Shown here: positions 42,660 to 51,000 of the stretch, piece after piece
Position numbering within the stretch: position 1 is the first letter of the stretch
Layout: every line of letters starts with the position of its first letter
Assembly: GCF_000021325.1 (NCBI RefSeq)
Contig: NC_011365.1
Span: 3,376,001 to 3,440,000, forward strand
Direction: 5' to 3'
From: Gluconacetobacter diazotrophicus PA1 5
GTDB taxonomy: Bacteria > Pseudomonadota > Alphaproteobacteria > Acetobacterales > Acetobacteraceae
Length of the DNA stretch: 64,000 nucleotides
The notes under the pieces: generated by a model
Told to the model about the DNA's origin: nothing
Seen by the model: only the letters and a program-made list of their open reading frames with translations
Databases searched by the model: none
Program-made: the position numbers and the translations under genes

Positions 42660-44626
42660 CACGTCTCCATCAGCGCCAGCAGACGCGCGGCGATGCGGCC
42701 TGGCAGGCCCTGGTCCTGGCTGGCGACCTGGGCCGCGCGGCATCCGGCATCGTGCGCGCGCGCCGGGTCGGCCAGCGTGCCGTCCACCCAGTCCGCCAGC
42801 GCGGCGGCGTCCGGCACGATGGCGACGGCGTCCCGCAGCCGGGCGAAGGCGCCGGTAAAATTCGCGATCAGCGGCCCGGACGCCAGGGCGGCGCCGAACC
42901 GCGCCGGCTCCAGCGGGTTGTGTCCGCCCCGTTCGTCCCGTCCCCCCGGGGCCGACAGGCTGTTGCCCAGGAAGACGATCGGCACCACCCGGTAGAACAG
43001 GCCCAGTTCGCCCAGCGTGTCGCAGATCCAGAACCGGTCGGCGGGGCCGGGCTCGGCCCCCGCCGCACGGCGGGGGGCACCATCCAGCAGCTCGGCGATC
43101 TCCACCCCGCGTTCGGGGTGGCGGGGTACGATGATCGTCAGCAGGTCCGGGTGGCGGTCGCGCAGCAGCCGGTCGGCCTGGGCGATCAGGTCTTCCTCCC
43201 CCTCATGGGTCGAGGCGGCCAGCCAGACCGGGCGCCCGGCGATGACGGCGCGCAGGCGGTCGATCTCCGCGGGATCGGCCGGCAGGGGCGGGGCGGCGTC
43301 CTTCAGGTCGCCGGGGACGTCCACCCGCGTGGCGCCGAGGGCGTGCAGCCGCGCCGCGTCCTCGTCCGATCGTGCGGCGATCCAGGCGAAGCGGCCGAGC
43401 ATGCGTTCCGCCAGGCCCCGCAGACGGCTCCATCCCGCGCGCGAGCGGTCCGACAGCCGCGCGTTCAGCAGCACGATGGGGACGCCGGCCCGATGGCAGG
43501 ATTCCAGCAGGTTGGGCCATAGCTCGCTTTCGGTCAGCGCCGCCGCATCGGGGCGCCAGTGGCGCAGGAAGCGGTCCATCCAGCCCGGCACGTCCAGCGG
43601 CACGAACTGATGGATCACCCGCGCGCCCCACGCGGCCTGGGCCCGGCGGCGGTCCAGCAGTTCGCCGGCGGTGACGGTCGCCGTGGTGAACAGCACATGC
43701 AGCGTGGCGTCCCGCCGCGTCAGTTCGGCGACGACGGGCAGGACCGACAGGGTCTCGCCCACGCTGGCGGCGTGCAGCCACAGGACGCGCCCGGGCGGGC
43801 GGGGGCGTGCGGACCGGCCCCTGCGTTCGTTCAGCCGTCCCCGGACTTCCTTGCCCCGCCGCAGGCGCCGGCGCAGCAGCAGGGTCAGCGCCGGAGCCAG
43901 CGCGGTGGCAAGGCCGGCCCACAGGCCCGACAGGAACCGGGCCGGGGCGGGGCAGGCGGCGCGCATCGCCTGGTCGATGGCATCGCCCAGCCGCGTCGCG
44001 GCGTCTTCATGATCATGCGGGGTGACGATGATGGGCGCCCCGCAGACGAAGCGCCCGCGCCCGAAGGGCAGCGGCACCATCATCCGGTCCCAGGTGTCCA
44101 GCCGCCAGGCGGAACAGCACGCCCCGACCGGGACGATCGGCGCGGCAGACAGGCGGGCCAGGCCGACCACCCCCTGCTGGACCTGGCGGCGGGGGCCGCG
44201 CGGGCCGTCCGGGGTGATGACGATCAGGCTGTCATTGCGCACCTGGTCCAGCATGCGGCGCAGCGCCCGGGCGCCGCCCTTGCTCTTGCCCTTGCGGTCG
44301 GTCGATCCGGCGATGGCCTTGATCTTCCAGGGGGCGACGATGTCGGTGACCAGGCGGCCATCGCGGTTGCGGCTGATCAGGACATGCAGGCGCAGGGCGG
44401 GATTCTGCGGCGTTGCCCACCACCACAGGGCGGGGGTCAGGACCAGCGCCTCGTGCCAGAAGGCCACCAGGGCCGAATGCTCGCCCCGCCCGGTCAGCAG
44501 GGGATGGGCGTCGGGATGGATGTCGAACGTCCAGCGCGTGGTGCGCAGCGCCAGGCGCAGATAGGCGCGCAACAGGACGATGGCCAGCGCGCGCGCGCCA
44601 CCCGTTCCCGGCAGGCGCCTCAGCAT
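42659..44626 (-). CDS. waaA: Fused DUF374 acyltransferase-like domain and Kdo transferase (WaaA/KdtA)
   Basis: One uninterrupted 655-residue frame holding two enzymes usually separate. Residues about 20-235 are a DUF374 (lysophospholipid acyltransferase-like) domain with FWHEALVLTPAL, GSTDRKGKSKGGARAL and ITPDGPRGPRRQVQQG. Residues about 240-655 are a complete 3-deoxy-D-manno-octulosonic acid transferase, starting at its normal N-terminal basic segment (LTLLLRRRLRRGKEVRGRLNE) and showing LWLHAASVGETLS, TESELWPNLL, ASTHEGEED and GGHNPLEPA. WaaA adds Kdo to lipid IVA, after LpxK. The DUF374 part may acylate or bind the same lipid. Start is set at MLRRLPG; the frame is open upstream but Arg/Pro-rich and shadow-like. 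Confidence 0.88.
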   Translation of the reverse strand: MLRRLPGTGGARALAIVLLRAYLRLALRTTRWTFDIHPDAHPLLTGRGEHSALVAFWHEALVLTPALWWWATPQNPALRLHVLISRNRDGRLVTDIVAPWKIKAIAGSTDRKGKSKGGARALRRMLDQVRNDSLIVITPDGPRGPRRQVQQGVVGLARLSAAPIVPVGACCSAWRLDTWDRMMVPLPFGRGRFVCGAPIIVTPHDHEDAATRLGDAIDQAMRAACPAPARFLSGLWAGLATALAPALTLLLRRRLRRGKEVRGRLNERRGRSARPRPPGRVLWLHAASVGETLSVLPVVAELTRRDATLHVLFTTATVTAGELLDRRRAQAAWGARVIHQFVPLDVPGWMDRFLRHWRPDAAALTESELWPNLLESCHRAGVPIVLLNARLSDRSRAGWSRLRGLAERMLGRFAWIAARSDEDAARLHALGATRVDVPGDLKDAAPPLPADPAEIDRLRAVIAGRPVWLAASTHEGEEDLIAQADRLLRDRHPDLLTIIVPRHPERGVEIAELLDGAPRRAAGAEPGPADRFWICDTLGELGLFYRVVPIVFLGNSLSAPGGRDERGGHNPLEPARFGAALASGPLIANFTGAFARLRDAVAIVPDAAALADWVDGTLADPARAHDAGCRAAQVASQDQGLPGRIAARLLALMET

Positions 44627-44724
44627 GGGCCGTGAAGGACGGGGCGGCGTGTCATGTATCCGGCGGTAGCATGCACGACCGCCCGGCGAAAGGGCCCGCG
44701 AAAGCGGGGCGAGCGGGTGAAGCG

Positions 44725-45219
44725 TCAGACCCTTAGCAGGCGGCGCAGGCCAAATCCCTCGGCCAGCTCGCCGCGCACGGCGGGCTGGTAGGCGGTGTGG
44801 AAGCGGGCATGGGCGAGGGCCCAGACGGCGGGATCGGCGTCGTCGGGCAGTTCGACCGTGGTGGCGCCGCACCGCAGCAGGAACTCATACTGGTCGGGCA
44901 GGGGGCGGCCGGTCACGCGGATGTCGCCGGCAAAGCCCAGATGTTCGCGCAGGGCCCGGGCCTGACTGAAGGCGCGGCCGTCGCGAAAGCTGGGGAAGGT
45001 CACGGCGACCAGCGACAGGCGCGGCAGGGCGGTGCGCAGCACGGCGATTTCGGCGTCCGGCGGGATCGCGACGCCCAGCTCTTCGTTGCTGTTGCGTGCC
45101 AGCCCGTCCCCGATCCGCGCCAGGGGCACGATCACGGGGCCGGTCGCGGGCAGGGCGTCGTCGGGGCCGATGGCGGTCCAGCGATCCGCGACGAGTCGTC
45201 CGTCTTCAAGCAGTGGCAT
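44725..45219 (-). CDS. DUF934 family protein linked to sulfite reductase
   Basis: A 164-residue protein of the DUF934 family, which is found beside assimilatory sulfite reductases. Visible features are PVIVPLARI, VAVTFPSFRDGRAFSQARALRE (the most conserved segment) and PDQYEFLLRCGATTVEL. No catalytic motif is known; a role in electron supply or in cofactor handling for CysI has been suggested only from context. It overlaps the cysI gene by 14 bases and is the last gene of DUF2849-cysI-DUF934. Confidence 0.85.
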   Translation of the reverse strand: MPLLEDGRLVADRWTAIGPDDALPATGPVIVPLARIGDGLARNSNEELGVAIPPDAEIAVLRTALPRLSLVAVTFPSFRDGRAFSQARALREHLGFAGDIRVTGRPLPDQYEFLLRCGATTVELPDDADPAVWALAHARFHTAYQPAVRGELAEGFGLRRLLRV

Positions 45220-46909
45220 AAACGGCGTCCTTGAACAGCGCGGCACCCAGCCGCCGATAGGTATCGAGGAAGCGTTCCTCACCGGTGCGATGGACCAGAT
45301 AGGCGTCCACCAGCCGGGCGATGGCGTCCACCGTCGCGTCCTCGGGCAGGGCCGGGCCCAGGATCTCGCCGATCGCGGCGTCGCTGCCGGCCGAGCCGCC
45401 CAGGGTGAGCTGGAAGAACTCCTCGCCCTTCTTGTCCACGCCCAGGATGCCGATATGGCCGGCATGGTGGTGGCCGCAGGCATTGATGCAGCCCGAAATC
45501 TTGATCTGCAGGTCGCCGATGCTTTCCTGCAGTTCCGGGTTGGCGAAGCGGGCGCTGAGCTTCTGCGCGATCGGGATCGACCGTGCATTGGCCAGCGAGC
45601 AGTAATCCAGCCCGGGGCAGGCGATGATGTCGCCGATCAGCCCGATATTGGCGGTGGCCAGCCCGGCGGCGCGCAGGGCCTGCCACAGCGCGTGAAGCGC
45701 GTCCTGGCGGACATGGCCCAGTACCAGGTTCTGCATGTGGGTGATGCGGATTTCGCCGAAGGCGTAGCGGTCGGCCAGGTCCGCGATGACGTCCATCTGG
45801 GCCGAGGTCGCGTCGCCCGGAATGCCGCCATCGGGCTTCAGCGAGATGACGGCCGAGATATATCCCGCCGTGCGGTGGGGGTGGGTGTTGGTGCGGACCC
45901 AGCGGTCGAAGGCCGGATCGGCGCGCCGGGCGCGGTCCAGATGCCCGGCCGCGTCGGCGGGCGCATCCAGGTCGGGCGTGCCGAAGCGCGCGCGGATGGC
46001 GGCCACCGTTTCGGGCGGCAGGCGATAGCGCGCGCGGTCCATGGCGGCGAATTCGGCGTCCACCCGGGCGCGATAGCCCTCGACCCCCAGCGCCTGGACC
46101 AGGATCTTGATGCGTGCCTTGTAGATGTTGTCGCGGCGGCCGTACTCGTTATAGACGCGGATGATCGCTTCCAGATAGGCCAGCAGGTCTTCCTCGGGCA
46201 GGTCGTCGCGCAGATGCACGCCGATGATCGGCGTCCGGCCCATCCCGCCGCCGACGAAGACGTCGAACACCGTCCGCCCGTCCGGCCCCGGCTTGGCCAC
46301 CAGCCCGATATCGTGGAAGCGGGCGGCCACGCGGTCGTTCGGGCTGCCGCTGATCGCGATCTTGAACTTGCGCGGCAGGAACGAGAATTCGGGATGCAGC
46401 GTCGACCACTGGCGCAGGATTTCGGCATGCACGCGCGGGTCGACCAGTTCGTCCACGGCGGCACCGGCGAACTGGTCGCAGGTCACGTTGCGGATGCAGT
46501 TGCCGCTGGTCTGGATGGCATGCATGTCCACCCCGGCCAGCCGACCCAGGATATCGGGCGTGTCTTCCAGCCTGATCCAGTTGAACTGCAGGTTCTGCCG
46601 CGTGGTGAAATGGCCGTAATCGCGGTCATAGGTCCGCGCGATATGGGCCAGTTCGCGCATCTGGCGGGAATCCAGCATCCCGTACGGGATCGCGATCCGC
46701 AGCATGTAGGCGTGCAGTTGCAGATACAGGCCGTTCATCAGGCGTAGCGGCTTGAATTCATCCTCGGACAGGGCGCCGGACAGGCGGCGGGCCACCTGGT
46801 CGCGGAACTGCTCCACCCGGTCGGCGAGGAAGGCGCGGTCCACCTGGTCGTAGGCGTAATGCCCGACCGGCAGCGTGGGGGCTGTGGTGTCAGCTTGCAT
46901 GGGCGGCAC
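45206..46909 (-). CDS. cysI: Sulfite reductase, sirohaem/4Fe-4S haemoprotein (nitrite/sulfite reductase family)
   Basis: A 567-residue cytoplasmic haemoprotein that reduces sulfite to sulfide with six electrons. The two halves each carry the ferredoxin-like NTR domain. The cluster/sirohaem Cys set is present as CPGLDYC and CINAC, with the HHHAGHIG stretch after it. Other conserved segments are TTRQNLQFNWI and CIRNVTCD. No NADPH flavoprotein partner (CysJ) is nearby, so a ferredoxin is the likely donor. Being flanked by DUF2849 and DUF934 argues for sulfite over nitrite. The 21-base repeat at 47338-47358 lies upstream of its operon. Confidence 0.9.
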   Translation of the reverse strand: MPPMQADTTAPTLPVGHYAYDQVDRAFLADRVEQFRDQVARRLSGALSEDEFKPLRLMNGLYLQLHAYMLRIAIPYGMLDSRQMRELAHIARTYDRDYGHFTTRQNLQFNWIRLEDTPDILGRLAGVDMHAIQTSGNCIRNVTCDQFAGAAVDELVDPRVHAEILRQWSTLHPEFSFLPRKFKIAISGSPNDRVAARFHDIGLVAKPGPDGRTVFDVFVGGGMGRTPIIGVHLRDDLPEEDLLAYLEAIIRVYNEYGRRDNIYKARIKILVQALGVEGYRARVDAEFAAMDRARYRLPPETVAAIRARFGTPDLDAPADAAGHLDRARRADPAFDRWVRTNTHPHRTAGYISAVISLKPDGGIPGDATSAQMDVIADLADRYAFGEIRITHMQNLVLGHVRQDALHALWQALRAAGLATANIGLIGDIIACPGLDYCSLANARSIPIAQKLSARFANPELQESIGDLQIKISGCINACGHHHAGHIGILGVDKKGEEFFQLTLGGSAGSDAAIGEILGPALPEDATVDAIARLVDAYLVHRTGEERFLDTYRRLGAALFKDAVYATA

Positions 46910-47228
46910 TCCCGGCGGGGGTGGCGAAATCGGGATGGACGGTCGGGCCGAAGGCGCGGATCCGTTCGCGGACCGTGACCGGGACGGGGGTCGCGGCCTC
47001 GGGATTGATCTGCACGCCGTAGACGCCGACCACGCCGTCCTGCTGCTGACGGCCGGCGGTCTCGGCGATCGCGGCTTCGACGGCGTCGTTGGAGATAACC
47101 CGCGCGGCGTCGATCCGTTCGGACCACAGGCCGTCCGCCGCCAGCCAGACGATGCGCCCGTCCAGCAGCCGGTTGGCGGTCACCACGCTCGAACCGCCCG
47201 CTTCGCGGCGGTTGCTCCTGACATCCAT
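46890..47228 (-). CDS. DUF2849 family protein
   Basis: A 112-residue protein of DUF2849, a family of unknown function almost always placed just before sulfite reductase genes in alphaproteobacteria. The core SSVVTANRLLDGRIVWL and a following GVYGVQINPE fit the family. It is first in the operon and overlaps cysI by 20 bases. Suggested roles (chaperone, electron transfer adaptor, regulator) are unproven. Confidence 0.82.
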   Translation of the reverse strand: MDVRSNRREAGGSSVVTANRLLDGRIVWLAADGLWSERIDAARVISNDAVEAAIAETAGRQQQDGVVGVYGVQINPEAATPVPVTVRERIRAFGPTVHPDFATPAGSAAHAS

Positions 47229-47337
47229 GCTCTGATCAGTCCTTTTTCAGCCGGCCCGGTCCAAGCGGCATCGTCCAGGCGGCATCCCCTGTTTCACAGG
47301 GTCATTAGGGGGAGTCATCGGGCGTATACAAGGGTAA

Positions 47338-47358
47338 TGCACGATTCATTATCGTGCA
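47338..47358. promoter_or_regulatory. Inverted repeat upstream of the DUF2849-cysI-DUF934 operon (sulfur operator, copy A)
   Basis: TGCACGAT-TCATT-ATCGTGCA, an 8-bp perfect inverted repeat with 5-base spacer, lies about 110 bases before the DUF2849 start. The same GCACGAT-N5-ATCGTGC element, with a shared AAT on its left, occurs upstream of cysH (50874-50892). Two copies before two sulfur operons make this a good candidate regulator site. Confidence 0.7.
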
Positions 47359-47422
47359 ATAAGCGTCGTGCACAGGCCCGGGGCACCTGCTCGGGTGCGG
47401 GATACGCACCCGGGCGGCGGGA

Positions 47423-49330
47423 TCAGGACCGGCGGCGCGCGGTATCGCCCAGCGCGACGCTGTCGGTCACGTAGGCGGCCAGCCGTCCCGCGACGTCCGC
47501 GACGCTGTCCAGGCCGGTCGCCAGGCGCAGGTCGGGCGTGGCCGGGACATCGTACGGGGCGTCGATGCCGGTGAAGCCGCTGATCCGCCCGGCGCGGGCT
47601 GCCGCGTACAGGCCCTTGGGGTCCCGGGCCTCGCAGGTTTCCTGGTCGGCGTCGATGAAGATTTCCCGGAACCCGTCGCCCACGATCTGGCGGGCCAGGT
47701 CGCGGTCGGCGGTGCGCGGCGAGATCAGCGCGACCAGCACCACCTGGCCGGTTTCGGCCAGGATGCGCGCCACGGCGGCGGCACGGCGCACGTTCTCGGT
47801 CCGATCGGCCTCCGAGAATCCCAGATCGGCGCACAGGCCGGCCCGCAGCGTGTCGCCGTCCAGGACCGAGATGTCGATTCCCTGGGCGAACAGGCGGCTT
47901 TCGGCGGCGCGGGCGATCGTGCTCTTGCCCGCGCCGGGCAGGCCGGTCATCCAGAAGACGCCGCCGCGATGGCCGCGCGCCTGCGCCCGGTCCCACAGCG
48001 ACACCGTGCTGCCGGTCGGGTGAATCGCCTTCGTGCCGCTGGCAATCGCGGCGGGGCCGATCAGCGGCGCGCCGGCCACGATGCGCTGGTGCAGATCGAC
48101 CAGCACGCCCCGCCCGTCCGTGGTGCCGGGGGCGAACGGATCGAACAGGATGCTTTCGGACGCCGCCAGGGTGATTTCGGCAAAGCCCTCGGGCGGGACG
48201 TGGTCGGCCGCATGTTCGGTCAGGTCATCCAGCCGCACGACGGAATCGATCGAGGCCACGGTGACCTGATGTTCGGCGGTGCCCAGGCGCAGGCGGAAGC
48301 TTTCGCCCACCCGCAGCGGTTCCTGCCGCAGCCAGAACAGGCGCGAACGGATGCGCGCGGCGCGCACCGGGGCCTCGTCCGCGCGATGCAGCAGGTCGCC
48401 CCGGTCCGGGATCACGTCGGGTTCCAGCGTGATCGCCACCGACTGGCCGGCGACGGCGGAAATCTGCGGCGCGGTATGCCAGCTTTCGATCGACGCGACG
48501 CGGGCCGTGGTGCCGTGGGTGCCGATCACCAGATGGTCGCCCACGCTGACGCGGCCGCGTTCGATCCGCCCGGCGACGACGCGCTTGGAATCGAAGCGGT
48601 AGACATCCTGCACCGGCAGGCGCAGCGGCAGGTCGGCGCGGCCCGCCGGGGCCGGCACCAGCATCAGCGCGTCGGTCAGGGTCGGGCCCTTGTACCAGGG
48701 CATGTTGGGCGAACGACTGGCGATATTGTCGCCTTCGCGGGCCGAGGCGGGGACGAACAGGCTGGGTTCGATCTCAAGCTGCTTCAGCAGGGCGGCGACC
48801 GCGCGCTCGGATTCCGCGATCCGCGCCTGGTCGTATCCCAGCAGGTCCACCTTGTTCATCAGGACGATGACATGGCGGATGCCGATCAGGCGCAGCAGCA
48901 TGGCGTGGCGGCGCGTCTGCTCCTGCGCGCCTTCGGCGGCGTCCACGACCAGCACGGCGGCCTCGGCGTCGGCGGCGCCGGTGATCATGTTGCGCAGGAA
49001 CTGCCGGTGGCCCGGCGCATCCACGATCACGAACTGGCGGTTGCCCAGCAGGAACGGGATGCGCGTCGAATCGACCGTCACGCCCTGATCGCGCTCGATC
49101 TGCAGGCTGTCGAGCAGGAAGCTCCATTCGACGGCCAGCCCGCGCTTCCGGCTGGATTCGATGATCTGCGCGACGCGGCCCTCGGGCAGGTTGTCGGTGT
49201 CATGCAGCAGACGGCCGATCAGCGTGGATTTGCCGTGGTCGACATGGCCGACGATGACGATGGGGGTGGCCGCGTCCTGACGGGCGGCGGAATCATAAGT
49301 CATGGCGGGTCTCGATCCGTCCGGGGTCAC
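47423..49330 (-). CDS. cysNC: Bifunctional sulfate adenylyltransferase large subunit / APS kinase (CysN-CysC, NodQ-type)
   Basis: A 635-residue fusion. Residues about 20-440 are the CysN GTPase with [14 protein letters not shown] and NKVDLLGYD, which with CysD makes APS from sulfate and ATP. Residues about 450-635 are APS kinase (CysC) with [11 protein letters not shown] and LDGDTLR, making PAPS. The frame opens at a GTG overlapping the cysD stop (GTGA); an in-frame ATG nine codons later (49303) is an alternative start. It is the last gene of cysH-cysD-cysNC. Same fusion as rhizobial NodQ. Confidence 0.94.
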   Translation of the reverse strand: MTPDGSRPAMTYDSAARQDAATPIVIVGHVDHGKSTLIGRLLHDTDNLPEGRVAQIIESSRKRGLAVEWSFLLDSLQIERDQGVTVDSTRIPFLLGNRQFVIVDAPGHRQFLRNMITGAADAEAAVLVVDAAEGAQEQTRRHAMLLRLIGIRHVIVLMNKVDLLGYDQARIAESERAVAALLKQLEIEPSLFVPASAREGDNIASRSPNMPWYKGPTLTDALMLVPAPAGRADLPLRLPVQDVYRFDSKRVVAGRIERGRVSVGDHLVIGTHGTTARVASIESWHTAPQISAVAGQSVAITLEPDVIPDRGDLLHRADEAPVRAARIRSRLFWLRQEPLRVGESFRLRLGTAEHQVTVASIDSVVRLDDLTEHAADHVPPEGFAEITLAASESILFDPFAPGTTDGRGVLVDLHQRIVAGAPLIGPAAIASGTKAIHPTGSTVSLWDRAQARGHRGGVFWMTGLPGAGKSTIARAAESRLFAQGIDISVLDGDTLRAGLCADLGFSEADRTENVRRAAAVARILAETGQVVLVALISPRTADRDLARQIVGDGFREIFIDADQETCEARDPKGLYAAARAGRISGFTGIDAPYDVPATPDLRLATGLDSVADVAGRLAAYVTDSVALGDTARRRS

Positions 49331-50121
49331 AGATAGCCGGCGACGCGCAGCCGCTCGAACGCGTCTTCGGATTCATGGTCCATGGCGCGGCCGGCGCGCT
49401 CGGACGTGCGGGTGGTCTGCAGTTCCGCGATCACCTCGGCCACCGTGGCGGCCTCGCTTTCGATCGGGCTGGTGATGTCCTGGTCGCCCAGCGAGCGATA
49501 GCGCTTGCCGTTCTTCGAGAAATACAAATCCACCAGCGGAATGCCCTCGCGCTCGATATAGCGCCAGATATCGATCTCGCGCCATGACAGCAGGGGATGG
49601 ACGCGGATATGCACGCCTTCCTCATGCGGGGTGGCGTACTGGTCCCAGAATTCCGGCGGCTGGTTGCGGACATCCCACTTGTGGCTGGACCCGCGGGGGC
49701 TGAAGACGCGCTCCTTGGCGCGGGTCGCCTGTTCGTCGCGGCGGATGCCGGCGATCACCCCTTCCAGCTTGTATTTCTCGATCATCGTGGCCAGGCCGGC
49801 GGTCTTGCGCGCGGCGGAGCGGGCGGCCGGCGGCAGGGTCGGGTCGATCTCCTCGACCGGCGGGCAGTCGCCCAGCAGCAGTTCCAGGTTCCATTTGCGG
49901 ACATATTCGTCGCGGAACCGGTACATCTCGGGGAATTTCTTGCCGGTATCGACATGCATCACCGGGAACGGCACGCGGCCCAGGAACGCCTTGCGCGCCA
50001 GCCACAGCATGACGTTGGAATCCTTGCCCAGCGACCACAGCATCGCCAGCGGCTTCAGCTTCCGGTACGCTTCGCGCAGGATATACACGCTCTGGGCTTC
50101 GAGTTGGTCGAGATCGTCCAT
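49327..50121 (-). CDS. cysD: Sulfate adenylyltransferase small subunit
   Basis: A 264-residue PP-loop (adenine nucleotide alpha-hydrolase) enzyme, the catalytic subunit for APS formation. The P-loop is [10 protein letters not shown], followed by [37 protein letters not shown] and [18 protein letters not shown]. All are standard. It couples to the GTPase CysN encoded next. Its gene follows cysH after 45 bases and overlaps cysNC by 4. Confidence 0.96.
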   Translation of the reverse strand: MDDLDQLEAQSVYILREAYRKLKPLAMLWSLGKDSNVMLWLARKAFLGRVPFPVMHVDTGKKFPEMYRFRDEYVRKWNLELLLGDCPPVEEIDPTLPPAARSAARKTAGLATMIEKYKLEGVIAGIRRDEQATRAKERVFSPRGSSHKWDVRNQPPEFWDQYATPHEEGVHIRVHPLLSWREIDIWRYIEREGIPLVDLYFSKNGKRYRSLGDQDITSPIESEAATVAEVIAELQTTRTSERAGRAMDHESEDAFERLRVAGYL

Positions 50122-50166
50122 GACGGGGGCGCTACCTTACAGGGTTTCGGGCTCTACGGGGTGGGT

Positions 50167-50850
50167 TCAGACGTGGATGCCGCATTCGGTCTTCGACAGG
50201 CCGGCCCAGCGTCCGGCGCGCGGGTCCTCGCCTTCCGCCACCGGACGGGTGCAGGGGGCGCAGCCGATCGACTTGTAGCCCCGCAGGGCCAGCGGATGGC
50301 GCGGCAGGTCGCGGCGCGTCATTTCCGCGTCCAGTTCGGCCGGCGTCCAGCGCGCCAGGGGATTGATCTTGATGCGGCCGTCGGCGGCGTCCTCGACGAC
50401 CGGCAACTGGGCGCGCGTCGCGGCCTGCGAACGCTTGCGGCCCGTCATCCAGGCGTCGAAGGGAATGATCGCCTCGTCCAGCGGCTCGACCTTGCGCAGC
50501 GCGCAGCAGGCATCGGGATCGAAGGCCCAGAGTTGCCCGTCGGGGTCGCGCTCGCGGATCTGCCGGGGCTGCGGCTGGATGCTGCGCACGTCGGTCAGGC
50601 CCAGGCGGGCGGCCAGCCGGTCACGATAGGCCAGGGTTTCAGGGAAATGCTGCCCGGTCTCCAGGAACAGGACCGGAATGGCGGGATCGACCTCGGCCGC
50701 CAGCGCCAGCAGCACCGCCGATTCCGAGCCGAAAGACGACACGATGCCGACCCGGCCATGCAGCCCGCCGGTCATCACGGCGCGCAGGATGGCCGGCGCG
50801 GACTCACCGGCGGTCTCGATGGATTGCCTGATCGCTGGGTCTATGCGCAC
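50167..50850 (-). CDS. cysH: Phosphoadenylyl/adenylyl-sulfate reductase, 4Fe-4S type
   Basis: A 227-residue reductase that makes sulfite from APS or PAPS with thioredoxin. SSFGSESAVLLALAAE is the nucleotide loop. Cys115-Cys116 (CCALRKVEPL) and Cys197/Cys200 (CAPC) are the [4Fe-4S] ligands found in APS-type enzymes, and Cys223 in ECGIH is the catalytic Cys. E. coli-type PAPS reductases lack the first four. It opens the cysH-cysD-cysNC operon. The start is GTG. Its operon also encodes an APS kinase, so which substrate it uses is an open point. The 19-base repeat sits 24 bases upstream. Confidence 0.93.
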   Translation of the reverse strand: MRIDPAIRQSIETAGESAPAILRAVMTGGLHGRVGIVSSFGSESAVLLALAAEVDPAIPVLFLETGQHFPETLAYRDRLAARLGLTDVRSIQPQPRQIRERDPDGQLWAFDPDACCALRKVEPLDEAIIPFDAWMTGRKRSQAATRAQLPVVEDAADGRIKINPLARWTPAELDAEMTRRDLPRHPLALRGYKSIGCAPCTRPVAEGEDPRAGRWAGLSKTECGIHV

Positions 50851-50873
50851 GGTTCAGATCCACATCCCTCAAT

Positions 50874-50892
50874 GCACGATCGATGATCGTGC
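50874..50892. promoter_or_regulatory. Inverted repeat upstream of cysH-cysD-cysNC (sulfur operator, copy B)
   Basis: GCACGAT-CGATG-ATCGTGC, a 7-bp inverted repeat with 5-base spacer, is the same element as at 47338-47358. It lies 23 bases before the cysH start and just downstream of a predicted promoter, a position that suits a repressor. Confidence 0.7.
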
Positions 50893-50903
50893 TTTGAAGA
50901 GGG

Positions 50904-50931
50904 ACTTAATCATTTCCGGCGCGAGGTTCAA
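50904..50931 (-). promoter_or_regulatory. Predicted promoter of cysH operon
   Basis: On the minus strand TTGAAC (50926-50931) and TTAAGT (50904-50909) are separated by 16 bases. Transcription would begin near 50897, placing the inverted repeat at 50874-50892 immediately after the start point. Confidence 0.45.
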
Positions 50932-51000
50932 GCGAAATATACGCAAAGGTAATGTAGTATATTCGCATGCCACCCATGACGGGCTGGATTATGGGCGGTA

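Noticed and set aside
47329-50954. Second shared block CAA(G/A)GGTAATG near both sulfur operators (47329-47339 and 50944-50954)
   Set aside because: It lies on different sides of the inverted repeat relative to the genes at the two sites and is short, so I do not count it as part of the operator.
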